A stretch of DNA of 17,759 nt, from assembly GCA_964504195.1 (NCBI GenBank), contig CAZDDI010000076.1, positions 1 to 17,759 of the forward strand, written 5' to 3'. This DNA comes from CAZDDI01 sp964504195. GTDB lineage: Bacteria; Chloroflexota; Anaerolineae; B4-G1; SLSP01. Positions within the stretch are counted from its first letter, which is position 1. The number at the start of each line of letters is the position of its first letter. Below, piece by piece: positions 7,317 to 14,654 of the stretch. A program made the position numbers and the translations under genes. The notes under the pieces were generated by a model. That model was given only the letters and a program-made list of their open reading frames with translations, was not told the DNA's origin and searched no databases.

Positions 7317-7354
7317 CTCAATTAACAACTCTCTTCGGGTGTTGTTTAATACTT

Positions 7355-8554
7355 ATGGACAATAAAAATAATACATTGCAAGCTGGCTATCAAGAGCTAG
7401 GGGCAAGTTTTACACGCCCAATGCGGGTTGCTTTTGGTAGTATCTTGGCCTGGGCTTGGCGGATGAGTAGCGACCGACAGGCCGTTGCTTCATTTTTAGG
7501 GCGTTATAGCGCGCACCTGGGAATGTTGACGCTGGTGCTGTTGCTGGCGTTTTTCGGCAAGGCCGTATTTGCCCAGGTCAGTGAAGCCAATATGGCGATT
7601 CCCAACGCCCCTGTGATTGCAAACCCCGTCGCTACACCTACCTCAATGCCTACATCTTCGTCCGTGCCCCCCTGGATAATCAGTTCCCAAATGCGTCAGG
7701 CCGTTTTCCGGCAAGTCATCCCGCATACTCAGATTCCTGAGCGGGTGCGCCTGGAAGTATTGACTTACCATGTGCAAGTTGGCGATACGATATTTGGGAT
7801 TGCTGAGAAATTCGGACTTTCACCCTATACTATAGCCTGGGCCAATCGCGAGTCATTACAAGATGCTCCCTGGTTGATTCAACCTGGTTTACCGCTTTAC
7901 ATTCTTCCTGTAAATGGTGCTTATCACATTGTTGCTCTGGATGATACGGTCGAGAGCATTGCGGAACACTATAAGGTAGATGTAGCGACGCTGTATAACA
8001 CCTGGAATGCACTCAATCCAGGTGCTACGCTTTACGAAGGGCAGGCCTTAGTAATTCCTGGCGGTGTAGGTTCGGAAATCACATGGGAGGCGCCACCTCC
8101 ACCACCTTCGCGTGGGGTCGGCTCAGCATCCTACAGTTCTGGCTTCTGTGGCAACACGGCAGTCAGTGGACCGGGCGCTAACGGCTGGTTCATTCTCCCC
8201 ACAGGTTCGGCAGCTGTTTCCGGTTGGTACTTCCGCGATTCGCGACAACCTGCACACATTGGCCTCGATTATAGATGCCGCTTAGGAGATGCCATCTATG
8301 CCTCTGATAATGGTGTAGTCGTTTTCTCCGGCTGGGGTGGCGGCTACGGCAACCTGGTGCAGGTAAACCATGGCAACGGCTTCCTCACCTATTATGCGCA
8401 CCTAGATTCGATCTGGGTCAGTTGTGGTCAATCTGTCTCTCAAGGACAGGTAGTTGGCTTGTGTGGTACGACGGGTTGGTCTACTGGGCCACACCTGCAT
8501 TACGAAATCCGCCTGAATGGCGTGCCGCAAAATCCGCAACGTTATGCCCCATAA
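7355..8554 (+). CDS. Membrane-anchored LysM-M23 metallopeptidase (first paralogue)
   Basis: 399 aa. M23 enzymes are zinc endopeptidases that cut peptide cross-links in peptidoglycan. A single membrane helix lies at about 54-73, placing the bulk outside the cytoplasm. Two LysM peptidoglycan-binding repeats follow (about 138-184 and 189-235; YHVQVGDT and YHIVALDDT starts). A Pro-rich linker then leads to the M23 domain (about 295-399). The zinc and catalytic residues are all present: His301 and Asp305 in HIGLD, His349 in YYAH, His380 and His382 in HLH. The enzyme should therefore be active, unlike degenerate divisome activators. No ribosome binding site is visible before ATG 7355. The gene overlaps its paralogue by 11 nt, indicating coupled translation. 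Confidence 0.92.
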   Translation: MDNKNNTLQAGYQELGASFTRPMRVAFGSILAWAWRMSSDRQAVASFLGRYSAHLGMLTLVLLLAFFGKAVFAQVSEANMAIPNAPVIANPVATPTSMPTSSSVPPWIISSQMRQAVFRQVIPHTQIPERVRLEVLTYHVQVGDTIFGIAEKFGLSPYTIAWANRESLQDAPWLIQPGLPLYILPVNGAYHIVALDDTVESIAEHYKVDVATLYNTWNALNPGATLYEGQALVIPGGVGSEITWEAPPPPPSRGVGSASYSSGFCGNTAVSGPGANGWFILPTGSAAVSGWYFRDSRQPAHIGLDYRCRLGDAIYASDNGVVVFSGWGGGYGNLVQVNHGNGFLTYYAHLDSIWVSCGQSVSQGQVVGLCGTTGWSTGPHLHYEIRLNGVPQNPQRYAP

Positions 8555-9677
8555 CACTGAGCTTTTCGGCTCTGATCTCTCTGAGCCATATAGTCCCTGG
8601 CGCGGTAATGTGCTGTTATATGGCGTAGCAGCCATTGCAGTGTGGATTTGGCGTTGGAATGGCGATCGGCCGGGCCAACGCCCCCTTTTGGGACGAATTA
8701 CCTATCACGGAGCGTTACTTGCAGTCTTGGCACTGGTGCTATTGTTAGGCACATTACAATGGGATACCCTCACACTTGTTTCCGATTCGGCCAATTGGAA
8801 TTTGCTCCAAACGCTGAGCCAGGAAGCGCAAGCCGCTGGCGCTCCTGACATTGCTTCGAGCGCCTATCGGCCTTCCGGTGCGTTCGCCATAGCGCGGCGC
8901 GCTGAACCCCATACTGCAATCCCCGAACGTCCACGCCTCATGTTGGAAACCTACACCGTGCAGCCCGGCGATACCACCCAATCAGTGGCAGCGGGCTATG
9001 GGCTTGAACCCACCACCATCATGTGGTCGAACCCCGAGGTCGAAAAAGCCCCCGATCTATTGCGCGTGGGGCAACTCCTCGTAATTCTCCCCCTTGATGG
9101 CGTCTATCACACGGTGGAGGAAGGGGACACACTGGAGTCGCTGGCGCAGAAGTATAAGGTCGAAGAAGAGGTTATCACAAGCTGTCCTTACAACACATTG
9201 CCACAAGATGGGACCTTAGCTGTAGGCGACTCGGTAATTGTTCCAGGCGGGACCAAACCTTACGTTCAGCGCACGGTGACAACCTATACCGGCCCTGTTC
9301 CTGAAACATCCGGTGGGTCTGGACGCTTCCGTTGGCCTGCTACCGGCACGATCAGCCAATATTACTGGTATGGACATCGTGCGATTGATATTGCCAACGG
9401 AATAGGGACGGCGATTGTGGCGGCAGATGCTGGCTACGTTAGTTTTGCCGGTTGGACCGATATCGGTTATGGCTATCTGGTAGTTGTGGATCATACCAAC
9501 GGCTATCAAACCTACTATGCACACTTGAGCAATATCTTCGTATACGAAGGACAAACGGTAAGCAGTGGTGAGGTATTAGGGGCAATGGGGAGCACCGGTT
9601 ACTCTACCGGCCCGCACTTGCATTTCGAGATCCGTTATTCCGGCTATCCCACCAATCCCCTGATTCATTTACCTTGA
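8544..9677 (+). CDS. Membrane-anchored LysM-M23 metallopeptidase (second paralogue)
   Basis: 377 aa from ATG 8544. This start is preferred over ATG 8517 because it gives an 11-nt overlap (ATGCCCCATAA) with the stop of the preceding gene; neither start has a clear Shine-Dalgarno, so translational coupling is likely. Two hydrophobic segments at about 20-37 and 52-68 differ from the single helix of the first paralogue. LysM repeats lie at about 136-184 and 188-234. The M23 domain has all active-site residues: His278 and Asp282 (HRAID), His327 (YYAH), His358 and His360 (HLH). The two proteins share domain order and spacing, so they arose by tandem duplication followed by strong divergence. Likely role is cell-wall remodelling outside the membrane. 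Confidence 0.9.
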   Translation: MPHNTELFGSDLSEPYSPWRGNVLLYGVAAIAVWIWRWNGDRPGQRPLLGRITYHGALLAVLALVLLLGTLQWDTLTLVSDSANWNLLQTLSQEAQAAGAPDIASSAYRPSGAFAIARRAEPHTAIPERPRLMLETYTVQPGDTTQSVAAGYGLEPTTIMWSNPEVEKAPDLLRVGQLLVILPLDGVYHTVEEGDTLESLAQKYKVEEEVITSCPYNTLPQDGTLAVGDSVIVPGGTKPYVQRTVTTYTGPVPETSGGSGRFRWPATGTISQYYWYGHRAIDIANGIGTAIVAADAGYVSFAGWTDIGYGYLVVVDHTNGYQTYYAHLSNIFVYEGQTVSSGEVLGAMGSTGYSTGPHLHFEIRYSGYPTNPLIHLP

Positions 9678-9683
9678 AATTAG

Positions 9684-9806
9684 GTAACTACTCAGCCTTG
9701 TCATTGCGAGCCACATCTCCGTGACGAAGCAATCTCGTTCATGGTTAAAATTGCTTCGCCGCAGACGGCTCGCAATGACACATAGAGTTTGAGCCTGAGT
9801 AGTTAC
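9684..9806. repeat. Three-tier palindromic repeat element
   Basis: Outer arms GTAACTACTCAG (9684-9695) and 9795-9806 are perfect. Middle arms TGTCATTGCGAGCC (9699-9712) and 9767-9780 are perfect. Inner arms CGAAGCAAT (9725-9733) and 9750-9758 are perfect. The TCATTGCGAGCC...GACGAAGCAATCTC core is a widely dispersed bacterial palindrome type that I recognise from other genomes. It is non-coding and lies just after the second peptidase gene. Confidence 0.8.
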
Positions 9807-9816
9807 GAGATTAGGT

Positions 9817-9822
9817 TATAAT
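9817..9822 (+). promoter_or_regulatory. Possible -10 box for the HD gene
   Basis: A perfect TATAAT lies 49 nt before the HD gene start, but no good -35 is found at 16-18 nt upstream because that stretch is the end of the palindromic element. If used, transcription would start at about 9829, inside the following hairpin. Confidence 0.35.
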
Positions 9823-9823
9823 T

Positions 9824-9854
9824 AAACGCGGGCTGTGGCACACAGCCCGCGTTT
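9824..9854 (+). terminator. 14-bp stem with 3-nt loop followed by T-rich tail
   Basis: AAACGCGGGCTGTG (9824-9837) pairs perfectly with 9841-9854 around GCA, then TTGTTGG follows; the run GTTTTG is partly inside the stem. It is the best intrinsic terminator for the LysM-M23 pair. Because it ends 4 nt before the Shine-Dalgarno of the HD gene, it could also control that gene if transcription reads in. Confidence 0.6.
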
Positions 9855-9858
9855 TGTT

Positions 9859-9867
9859 GGAGGTGAT
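9859..9867 (+). promoter_or_regulatory. Ribosome binding site of the HD gene
   Basis: GGAGGTGAT is a full match to the anti-Shine-Dalgarno and ends 3 nt before ATG 9871 (7 nt from GGAGG). It decides the start over an upstream in-frame codon at 9835, which falls inside the hairpin. Confidence 0.85.
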
Positions 9868-9870
9868 GCA

Positions 9871-10503
9871 ATGCAATTGACCATTGAAACAACGCGGGAG
9901 CTCTACAGCGGTGCCGATAGTGTCCATGATTTCGACCATATCTTGCGAGTATTGACTCTCGCAGAGCGTATTGGGACTGCGGAGGGAGCGGATTTGACGG
10001 TGGTGCGTGCCGCCGCCTTGTTGCACGATTGGGGCCGTGCGGAGGCTGACGCTGCGGGGCTGGATCACGCAATGTTTGCCGCGCAGCGCGCCAGCAAACT
10101 GTTGGTGGACACGCCCGCAGCCTGGCGGGAAGCCGTCTGTCACGCCATCGCGGCGCATCGTTTCCGCACACTGCCCGATCCGACAACCCTCGAGGCGCAG
10201 ACATTATTCGATGCCGACAAGCTGGACGCACTAGGAGCGATTGGCGTAGGACGTGCCTTCGCGTATGGCGGTGCCCACAAGCAACGCCTGTGGGCACCGC
10301 TGGATGCAGTGGATGTGGCGCGTTGGGAAGCGATCGGCGATGATCCGGCGCAGCACACCCCCGTCCACGAGTTTGTGGTGAAGCTGGCGCGGCTCAAGAA
10401 TCGGCTATACACTGTTACCGGGCAGAGCATCGCCGCAGAGCGGCATCGCTACATGGAAGAATTTTTTCGTCGCATGGATGCTGAGGTGCGCGGAGAACTG
10501 TGA
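9871..10503 (+). CDS. HD-domain metal-dependent phosphohydrolase
   Basis: 210 aa. HD-superfamily proteins use a metal-binding His/His-Asp/Asp set to hydrolyse phosphate esters of nucleotides or other small molecules. Here the set is His23 (DFDH), His52-Asp53 in LLHDWG, His91 and His96 in VCHAIAAHRF, and Asp116 in DADKLDALG. The C-terminal part (about 120-210) is helical. The size and motif spacing resemble stand-alone uncharacterised HD proteins of the YedJ type; the substrate cannot be read from sequence. No membrane segment or second domain is visible. It is transcribed alone, convergent with the minus-strand run that ends at 10673. Confidence 0.88.
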   Translation: MQLTIETTRELYSGADSVHDFDHILRVLTLAERIGTAEGADLTVVRAAALLHDWGRAEADAAGLDHAMFAAQRASKLLVDTPAAWREAVCHAIAAHRFRTLPDPTTLEAQTLFDADKLDALGAIGVGRAFAYGGAHKQRLWAPLDAVDVARWEAIGDDPAQHTPVHEFVVKLARLKNRLYTVTGQSIAAERHRYMEEFFRRMDAEVRGEL

Positions 10504-10623
10504 GGTAAATAGAGCCTTGTTATACTCAGCGCAGTTGCCATTGTGCTTTTGTCCCCCCCGCTCGCAACGAATTATCAAATCCGCCACGAGGGTGGTAATT
10601 CACAGGAGACTGAAAAGCGCGAT

Positions 10624-10655
10624 AAAAAGCTCCGTGTGAGATGAACAGGCTTTTT
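10624..10655 (-). terminator. Weak stem-loop with T-run after the minus-strand run
   Basis: AAAAAGC (10624-10630) and GCTTTTT (10649-10655) pair as a 7-bp A/T-rich stem with an 18-nt loop. On the minus strand it lies 18 nt past the stop of the small membrane protein and ends in TTTTT. It is symmetric enough to work for the convergent HD gene as well. Stability is modest. Confidence 0.4.
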
Positions 10656-10672
10656 CAACTGAGTCAAATATG

Positions 10673-10906
10673 TTACATGATCCCCATCGGCAAGAGGAAA
10701 AATGCCACCCCACCGCAGAACAGCCCTAACGCGCCAAGAATACACACGATACCGAGCACGCGTGGCGTCCATTGCGAACCCAGCCAGGGCGACTCGGGTT
10801 CTTTTCCAAAGCCAATGTAGAGCAAATATCCGCCAATCCCCAACAGCCCCACGCCGCCTACAAGCACCATCGGCACTAAACACGTTAATAAAGACATCGC
10901 TGCCAT
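10673..10906 (-). CDS. Small two-helix membrane protein, function unknown
   Basis: 77 aa. Two hydrophobic helices at about 7-32 (TCLVPMVLVGGVGLLGIGGY) and 50-74 (LGIVCILGALGLFCGGVAFF) are joined by a charged loop (GFGKEPESPWLGSQWTPR). The start ATG 10906 has AGGAG 8 nt upstream, inside the end of the MaoC-like gene, and the gap to that gene's stop is only 5 nt, so translation is likely coupled. I do not recognise a family. A different frame on the same strand (10575-10883) is less credible because it has no ribosome binding site and a basic low-complexity composition. Confidence 0.75.
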   Translation of the reverse strand: MAAMSLLTCLVPMVLVGGVGLLGIGGYLLYIGFGKEPESPWLGSQWTPRVLGIVCILGALGLFCGGVAFFLLPMGIM

Positions 10907-10911
10907 AGTTT

Positions 10912-11364
10912 CTACTCCTTTGTTTTACCTTTAACCATCACCGTCCAGAGACCTTTTTGCACGACTTCATCCCGTTGATTGAGGATGCTCACATTGAGCA
11001 GCACCAGCCCGCCGTGATAGCCTGGTACGGTGCGACTCTGTTTGACACTGAGACGCGCGCGTACCGTATCGCCAATCTTAACCGGTCCCCGATACTTCCA
11101 CTCAAGCGCGGTGAATGCTTCGACGCTGCGCTCCAATACCCCCAGGCGGTTTGCCAGACCAGTTGCGATAGAAAGTACCAGCAGCCCGTGCGCGATACGC
11201 TCACCGAACGGCGTGGTAGCTGCGTAGACGGCGTCGGTGTGCAAGGGGTTCAGGTCGCCGGATAGACCCGCAAAAGCCATAATATCGGCTTCTGTGATGG
11301 TGCGCCCTACGGTTTCCAGACTCAATCTGGGGGTCAAATCCTCAAAATACAGGGTTTCTCTCAT
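10912..11364 (-). CDS. MaoC-like hot-dog hydratase/dehydratase
   Basis: 150 aa. The hydratase-2 motif GDLNPLHTD, followed by PFGERIAHGLL, matches the MaoC/(R)-specific enoyl-CoA hydratase signature; the Asp and His of the motif are the catalytic pair that adds water to 2-enoyl-CoA (or a related acyl thioester). The length equals a single hot-dog domain. The start at 11364 is chosen over 11370 because AGGA then lies 6 nt upstream, whereas the earlier ATG would abut it. The gene begins 43 nt after the glycosyltransferase stop, so it may be read from the same transcript. The physiological acyl substrate is not evident; no other acyl-CoA gene is nearby. Confidence 0.87.
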   Translation of the reverse strand: MRETLYFEDLTPRLSLETVGRTITEADIMAFAGLSGDLNPLHTDAVYAATTPFGERIAHGLLVLSIATGLANRLGVLERSVEAFTALEWKYRGPVKIGDTVRARLSVKQSRTVPGYHGGLVLLNVSILNQRDEVVQKGLWTVMVKGKTKE

Positions 11365-11407
11365 GGGCATTCCTCGCGGCGGGTAAAATTTAGCACACGC
11401 TACACAC

Positions 11408-12550
11408 TTACTCGAACAACGCCTCGTACTGTTCCGCTGTCTGCTCCGTGGAGAACCGCGCGGCGATTTCCGCGCGCGGGCGGAGGTAGGTGTCGCGCCG
11501 CGCCAGCACGCGCAGTAGCGCGTCACTTAGTCCCTCCGCATCGCCGATGGGCGCGATTTCGCCCATGCCCGTTTGCAGCACCGGCTGGCGCACGCCCGGC
11601 AGGTCGCTCGCCACGCAGGGGACACCATGCAGCATCGCCTCCACTTGCACCAGCCCGAAAGACTCGGTGGAGTTGAGGCTCGGCACCACCAGCACATCCA
11701 GGTTGGGATAAAAGGCCGCCATCTGCACGGGGTTAAGAATGCCCAGGAATTTCCACTGCCCAGCCTGCTCGTAGCGGCGGATAATAGGGCCGAGCCGCCG
11801 CGCATAGTCCGCTTCCGATAGCACGTTCTCATGCTGGCCGGCGAACAAAATCCGCGCGCGCGGATAGCGCTCCAGAATGCGCGGGAAGGCTTCTAACAGC
11901 ACCTCCACGCCCTTCTCGGCTGCCAGCCGCGCCGCCATGCCGATGATGGGCCGCTGTTTATCGGGGTTGTGCATCTTTGCAAACGCCGCGATGCCCGAAG
12001 GAGTGGTCGCCGGAATTTCCACTGGCGGGGGGATGACGTGCAATTTATCGCTGAAGCGTTGCAAGAAGGGCGAGTGTGCGGCAAAATCGTCCGTGTAGGC
12101 TACCACGCACTGACTGAAACGCCCGGCCAGGTTGTTCATCAGGTGGATGATCTGATTAGCGAGTGTGTTCAGCGTTCCTGGCGGCAGTTGCAGATCGCAG
12201 TGATAAGTGAGCACGGTGGGCTTCTTGAGCAGCCACCCGCGCAACGCTACCCCCGCCGCATCGAACTGCGGCAGGTGCAGGCTGAGCGCGTCAGCTTCGA
12301 GCGCGAACTTCCAGGCCAGCGCGCCAAACGTGGGCATGATGACGCCCTTGCTGATGCGAAACAACACGGGCGCACGCACGATGCGCACGCCATCCTGCTC
12401 TTCCGTGCGCGGCAGGTCGCGGGAGTAGCGCGAGGTGAGCACCGTGACCTGGTGCCCGCGCGCCACCAACCCGCGCGCCAGCCGCTCGGCGTAAATCGTC
12501 AACCCGCTGGTGTGCGGGCGGTAGTAAGTCAAGACAATGAGAATGTGCAT
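11408..12550 (-). CDS. GT4-family glycosyltransferase
   Basis: 380 aa, GT-B fold. Such enzymes transfer sugar from a nucleotide donor to a lipid or growing glycan at the cytoplasmic face. The N-terminus MHILIVLTYYRPHTSGLTIY has the acceptor-side Gly-rich loop. The C-terminal donor domain starts near PIIGMAARLAAEKGVEVLLEA and contains the retaining GT4 E-x7-E motif, Glu296 to Glu304 (TESFGLVQVE). The start at 12550 is supported by GGAG 5 nt upstream and by family length; the longer open frame upstream is a repeat and the neighbouring gene's end. It follows an epimerase and a flippase-like gene on the same strand, pointing to glycolipid or surface-glycan synthesis. Donor and acceptor are unknown. 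Confidence 0.9.
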   Translation of the reverse strand: MHILIVLTYYRPHTSGLTIYAERLARGLVARGHQVTVLTSRYSRDLPRTEEQDGVRIVRAPVLFRISKGVIMPTFGALAWKFALEADALSLHLPQFDAAGVALRGWLLKKPTVLTYHCDLQLPPGTLNTLANQIIHLMNNLAGRFSQCVVAYTDDFAAHSPFLQRFSDKLHVIPPPVEIPATTPSGIAAFAKMHNPDKQRPIIGMAARLAAEKGVEVLLEAFPRILERYPRARILFAGQHENVLSEADYARRLGPIIRRYEQAGQWKFLGILNPVQMAAFYPNLDVLVVPSLNSTESFGLVQVEAMLHGVPCVASDLPGVRQPVLQTGMGEIAPIGDAEGLSDALLRVLARRDTYLRPRAEIAARFSTEQTAEQYEALFE

Positions 12551-12574
12551 GGAGACTCCGTGCGTAGCTACTGC

Positions 12575-12615
12575 GTAATGCGTACTGATTTTCTGAGTTA
12601 CGCAGTACGTATTAC
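12575..12615. repeat. Imperfect palindrome between epimerase and glycosyltransferase genes
   Basis: GTAATGCGTACTG (12575-12587) pairs with 12603-12615 at 12 of 13 positions around a 15-nt loop, and the surrounding bases repeat ACTGCGTA/TTACGCAGTA themes. It fills most of the 68-nt gap between the two genes and may modulate read-through, or be a dispersed repeat. Confidence 0.6.
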
Positions 12616-12618
12616 GAA

Positions 12619-13644
12619 TTACTTGCTGAACAACTCCCGATTCTCTACAACCCACTTGTACAATTGCGTGATCCCTTCTTCCACGCCCACACGCGGCTGC
12701 CAGTCCAAATCGCGCGCGGCCTTGCGGATGTCCGAAACATAGATGCGCTGATCGCCAGGACGCCAGTGCGCCCATTGCACCTGGATCGCCCGGCCCAGCA
12801 GCCGCTCCAGCAGCGGGCCGAACTCGCGCCACACTGAGAGCGTGTTGCGCGCCCCGCCGCCCACGTTGTAAATCTGTCCGCGCACCGTTTGGATACGCGC
12901 GATGGCGGCGTCGTAAGCATCGAGCAGATCATCCACATACAGCACATCGCGCACCTGCTTGCCGTCGCCATAGATGGTGATGGGACGCTCCAGCAGCGCG
13001 GCGATGATGAACCACGCCACCCAGCCCTGATCCTCCATGCCGAACTGGCGCGGCCCGTAGATGCAGCTCTGGCGAAACACCACCGTCGGCAGGTTGTAGA
13101 TGCGCGCATAATCACGCACATACTGATCGCCCGCCCCCTTAGAATTCCCATAGGGAGAATGGAAATCCAGCGGATAGGTTTCGGGGATACCTTCAGGATA
13201 ATCGCGGTAATGGTAGCTCGTTTCACCTTCCTGAATGATGGCCTCTTCCATGCCACCGTAGACCTTGTTGGTGGAGGCGTACAGGATGACCGGCGCATGG
13301 CGCGAGAGCCGCGCCGCTTCTAGCAGGTTGAAGGTGCCCAGCGCGTTGATTTCGATGTCTTCACGGGGATGTTGCACGGAGTAGGTGACAGCTACTTGCG
13401 AGGCCAGATGCACCAGCACCTCGGCGTCGCGGACGGCGGCGGTGAGCAGGGCGGCGTCGCGCACATCGCCGTGGATGAAAGCGAACCCATCTGCGCCGAA
13501 CGTCTCCCGCAGCCACGCGAGGTTGCGTATTGCGCCGGGACGGGAGAGGTTATCGTAAACGGTGACATACTCGCCGCGCGCGACGAGCCGGTGGACATAG
13601 TTCGCGCCGATGAAGCCGGCGCCGCCTGTGACCAGATAACGCAT
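12619..13644 (-). CDS. NAD-dependent extended SDR, CDP-paratose 2-epimerase-like
   Basis: 341 aa. The Rossmann motif GGAGFIG is at 7-13, the acidic residue closing strand 2 is Asp31 (VYDN), the serine/threonine pair lies in STNKVYG (124-130), and the catalytic Tyr165-Lys169 pair lies in SPYGNSK. The blocks STNKVYGG, PLDFHSPYG and FRQSCIYGPRQFGMEDQGW resemble CDP-paratose 2-epimerase (RfbE/TyvE type), which makes CDP-tyvelose; the exact sugar nucleotide is an inference. Length matches that family. The start overlaps the upstream region tightly: one nt separates it from the flippase-like gene stop, with AAGG 7 nt before ATG 13644. It probably supplies or modifies a sugar donor for the following glycosyltransferase. 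Confidence 0.88.
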   Translation of the reverse strand: MRYLVTGGAGFIGANYVHRLVARGEYVTVYDNLSRPGAIRNLAWLRETFGADGFAFIHGDVRDAALLTAAVRDAEVLVHLASQVAVTYSVQHPREDIEINALGTFNLLEAARLSRHAPVILYASTNKVYGGMEEAIIQEGETSYHYRDYPEGIPETYPLDFHSPYGNSKGAGDQYVRDYARIYNLPTVVFRQSCIYGPRQFGMEDQGWVAWFIIAALLERPITIYGDGKQVRDVLYVDDLLDAYDAAIARIQTVRGQIYNVGGGARNTLSVWREFGPLLERLLGRAIQVQWAHWRPGDQRIYVSDIRKAARDLDWQPRVGVEEGITQLYKWVVENRELFSK

Positions 13645-13645
13645 A

Positions 13646-14647
13646 TCAACCTTTCTCGCTAGGAAGCGTTTGCGCGCCGGATAGCACCTCTTTGAACGAC
13701 AGTCCCCATGTCAGCAGGGCGACTGCGCCCAACGCAATACCGATGAAGTAGGTGATGCCGTGAATCACAAACGCGAACGCGCCAGCGGTTTCTTGAGGAA
13801 TAGCGTAAGCCAACGTGAGCGCCTGGATGACGGCGGTATGGTACGCGCCAATGCCCCCAGGCGAAGGCAGCATCATCCCCAGCGCAGCAGCCCAGGTAAC
13901 GAGCAACCCACCCAGCGCGGGCGGCGCGTCCATGAAGGCATACAAACCTACCTGAAAATATGCCGCGACGCACAACCAATGTACTAGCGACCAGAGCACA
14001 ATCAGCGCGCCCTGGCGCGGCGAGCGAAGCGGAGCCAGCCCTTCGAGCAGCTGGTGAAGCCAGGCGAGCCACCGCTCAGCCTGGGGGATGCGTAAGCGCG
14101 CCAGCAGCCATGCCGCAATGCGCTCCGGCACAGCCGGGAAGCGCGCCACCACAGCCAGGCCCACAATCGCCGCGAGCGCCACCCCGCCGCTTGCCAGCCC
14201 GATGCTGCAATAATCATCCAGCCCAGCACTGAGGATAAACGGCAACGTCGCCAGCATCAGCAGCACGATGGTGAGCATATCCAGTACGCGCTCCACCACT
14301 ACTGTGGAGAGCGCGGCCAGGGGGGAAATCGCACCACGCAGCCCGGCGGCTACGCCTTTAGCCGGGTCGCCCAGACGCATCGGCAGGAGATTGTTGACCA
14401 GATACCCAATATTGGTGAGCCAGAAAGCATCGCTGAGGCTCACGCGATAATTGAGGAGCACGCGCCAACGTTGGGCGCGGAAGATCAGCCCCAAGATGAT
14501 GAGGAAAGTTGAAAGGAGCAGCCAGCCCCAGCGTGCAGCGCGCATGGCAGCGAGCAATTGCTCCAAATCCATGCCGCGCAGGGCCAGATATAGCCCCCCT
14601 CCGGCCACCACTACAGCCACGAAGATTTGTAAGAGTTTACGTTTCAT
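13646..14647 (-). CDS. UPF0104/LPG-synthase-TM family membrane protein (flippase-like)
   Basis: 333 aa, about eight hydrophobic helices. The pattern RAQRWRVLL, then LVNNLLPMRLGDPAKG, then a late SPGGIGAYH block matches the lysylphosphatidylglycerol-synthetase transmembrane/UPF0104 family (Pfam LPG_synthase_TM). Members include the flippase part of MprF and glycan-lipid associated proteins such as AglD relatives; no soluble aminoacyl-transferase domain is present here. The start is ATG 14647 because a TATAAT box sits only 7 nt before it. The gene heads a minus-strand run with an SDR 1 nt away and a GT4 enzyme beyond, so moving or handling a lipid-linked sugar is a reasonable role. Substrate is unproven. 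Confidence 0.87.
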   Translation of the reverse strand: MKRKLLQIFVAVVVAGGGLYLALRGMDLEQLLAAMRAARWGWLLLSTFLIILGLIFRAQRWRVLLNYRVSLSDAFWLTNIGYLVNNLLPMRLGDPAKGVAAGLRGAISPLAALSTVVVERVLDMLTIVLLMLATLPFILSAGLDDYCSIGLASGGVALAAIVGLAVVARFPAVPERIAAWLLARLRIPQAERWLAWLHQLLEGLAPLRSPRQGALIVLWSLVHWLCVAAYFQVGLYAFMDAPPALGGLLVTWAAALGMMLPSPGGIGAYHTAVIQALTLAYAIPQETAGAFAFVIHGITYFIGIALGAVALLTWGLSFKEVLSGAQTLPSEKG

Positions 14648-14654
14648 GGTTGCT

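Larger units (their letters stand above)
6976..7354. other. Divergent regulatory interval between lipoprotein and LysM-M23 genes
   Basis: No gene is supported here. It carries the minus-strand lipoprotein promoter and leader, the plus-strand promoter of the LysM-M23 pair, and about 190 bases between the two promoters with no recognised site. A short open frame at 7114-7299 has no ribosome binding site or protein character. Confidence 0.6.

Noticed and set aside
10575..10625. GAGGGTGGTAATTC resembling the T-box antiterminator motif
   Set aside because: Only the GGTGGTA core fits; the following ACCGCG is missing, there is no specifier stem-loop, and no aminoacyl-tRNA synthetase or amino acid gene lies downstream.
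11365..11526. Longer MaoC-like frame starting at 11526
   Set aside because: The extra residues are basic low-complexity out-of-frame reading of the glycosyltransferase end; the ribosome binding site and family length support 11364.
12551..12832. N-terminal extension of the glycosyltransferase frame to 12832
   Set aside because: The extension overlaps the end of the SDR gene and a palindrome, has low protein character, and ATG 12550 with GGAG upstream gives the expected GT4 N-terminus.
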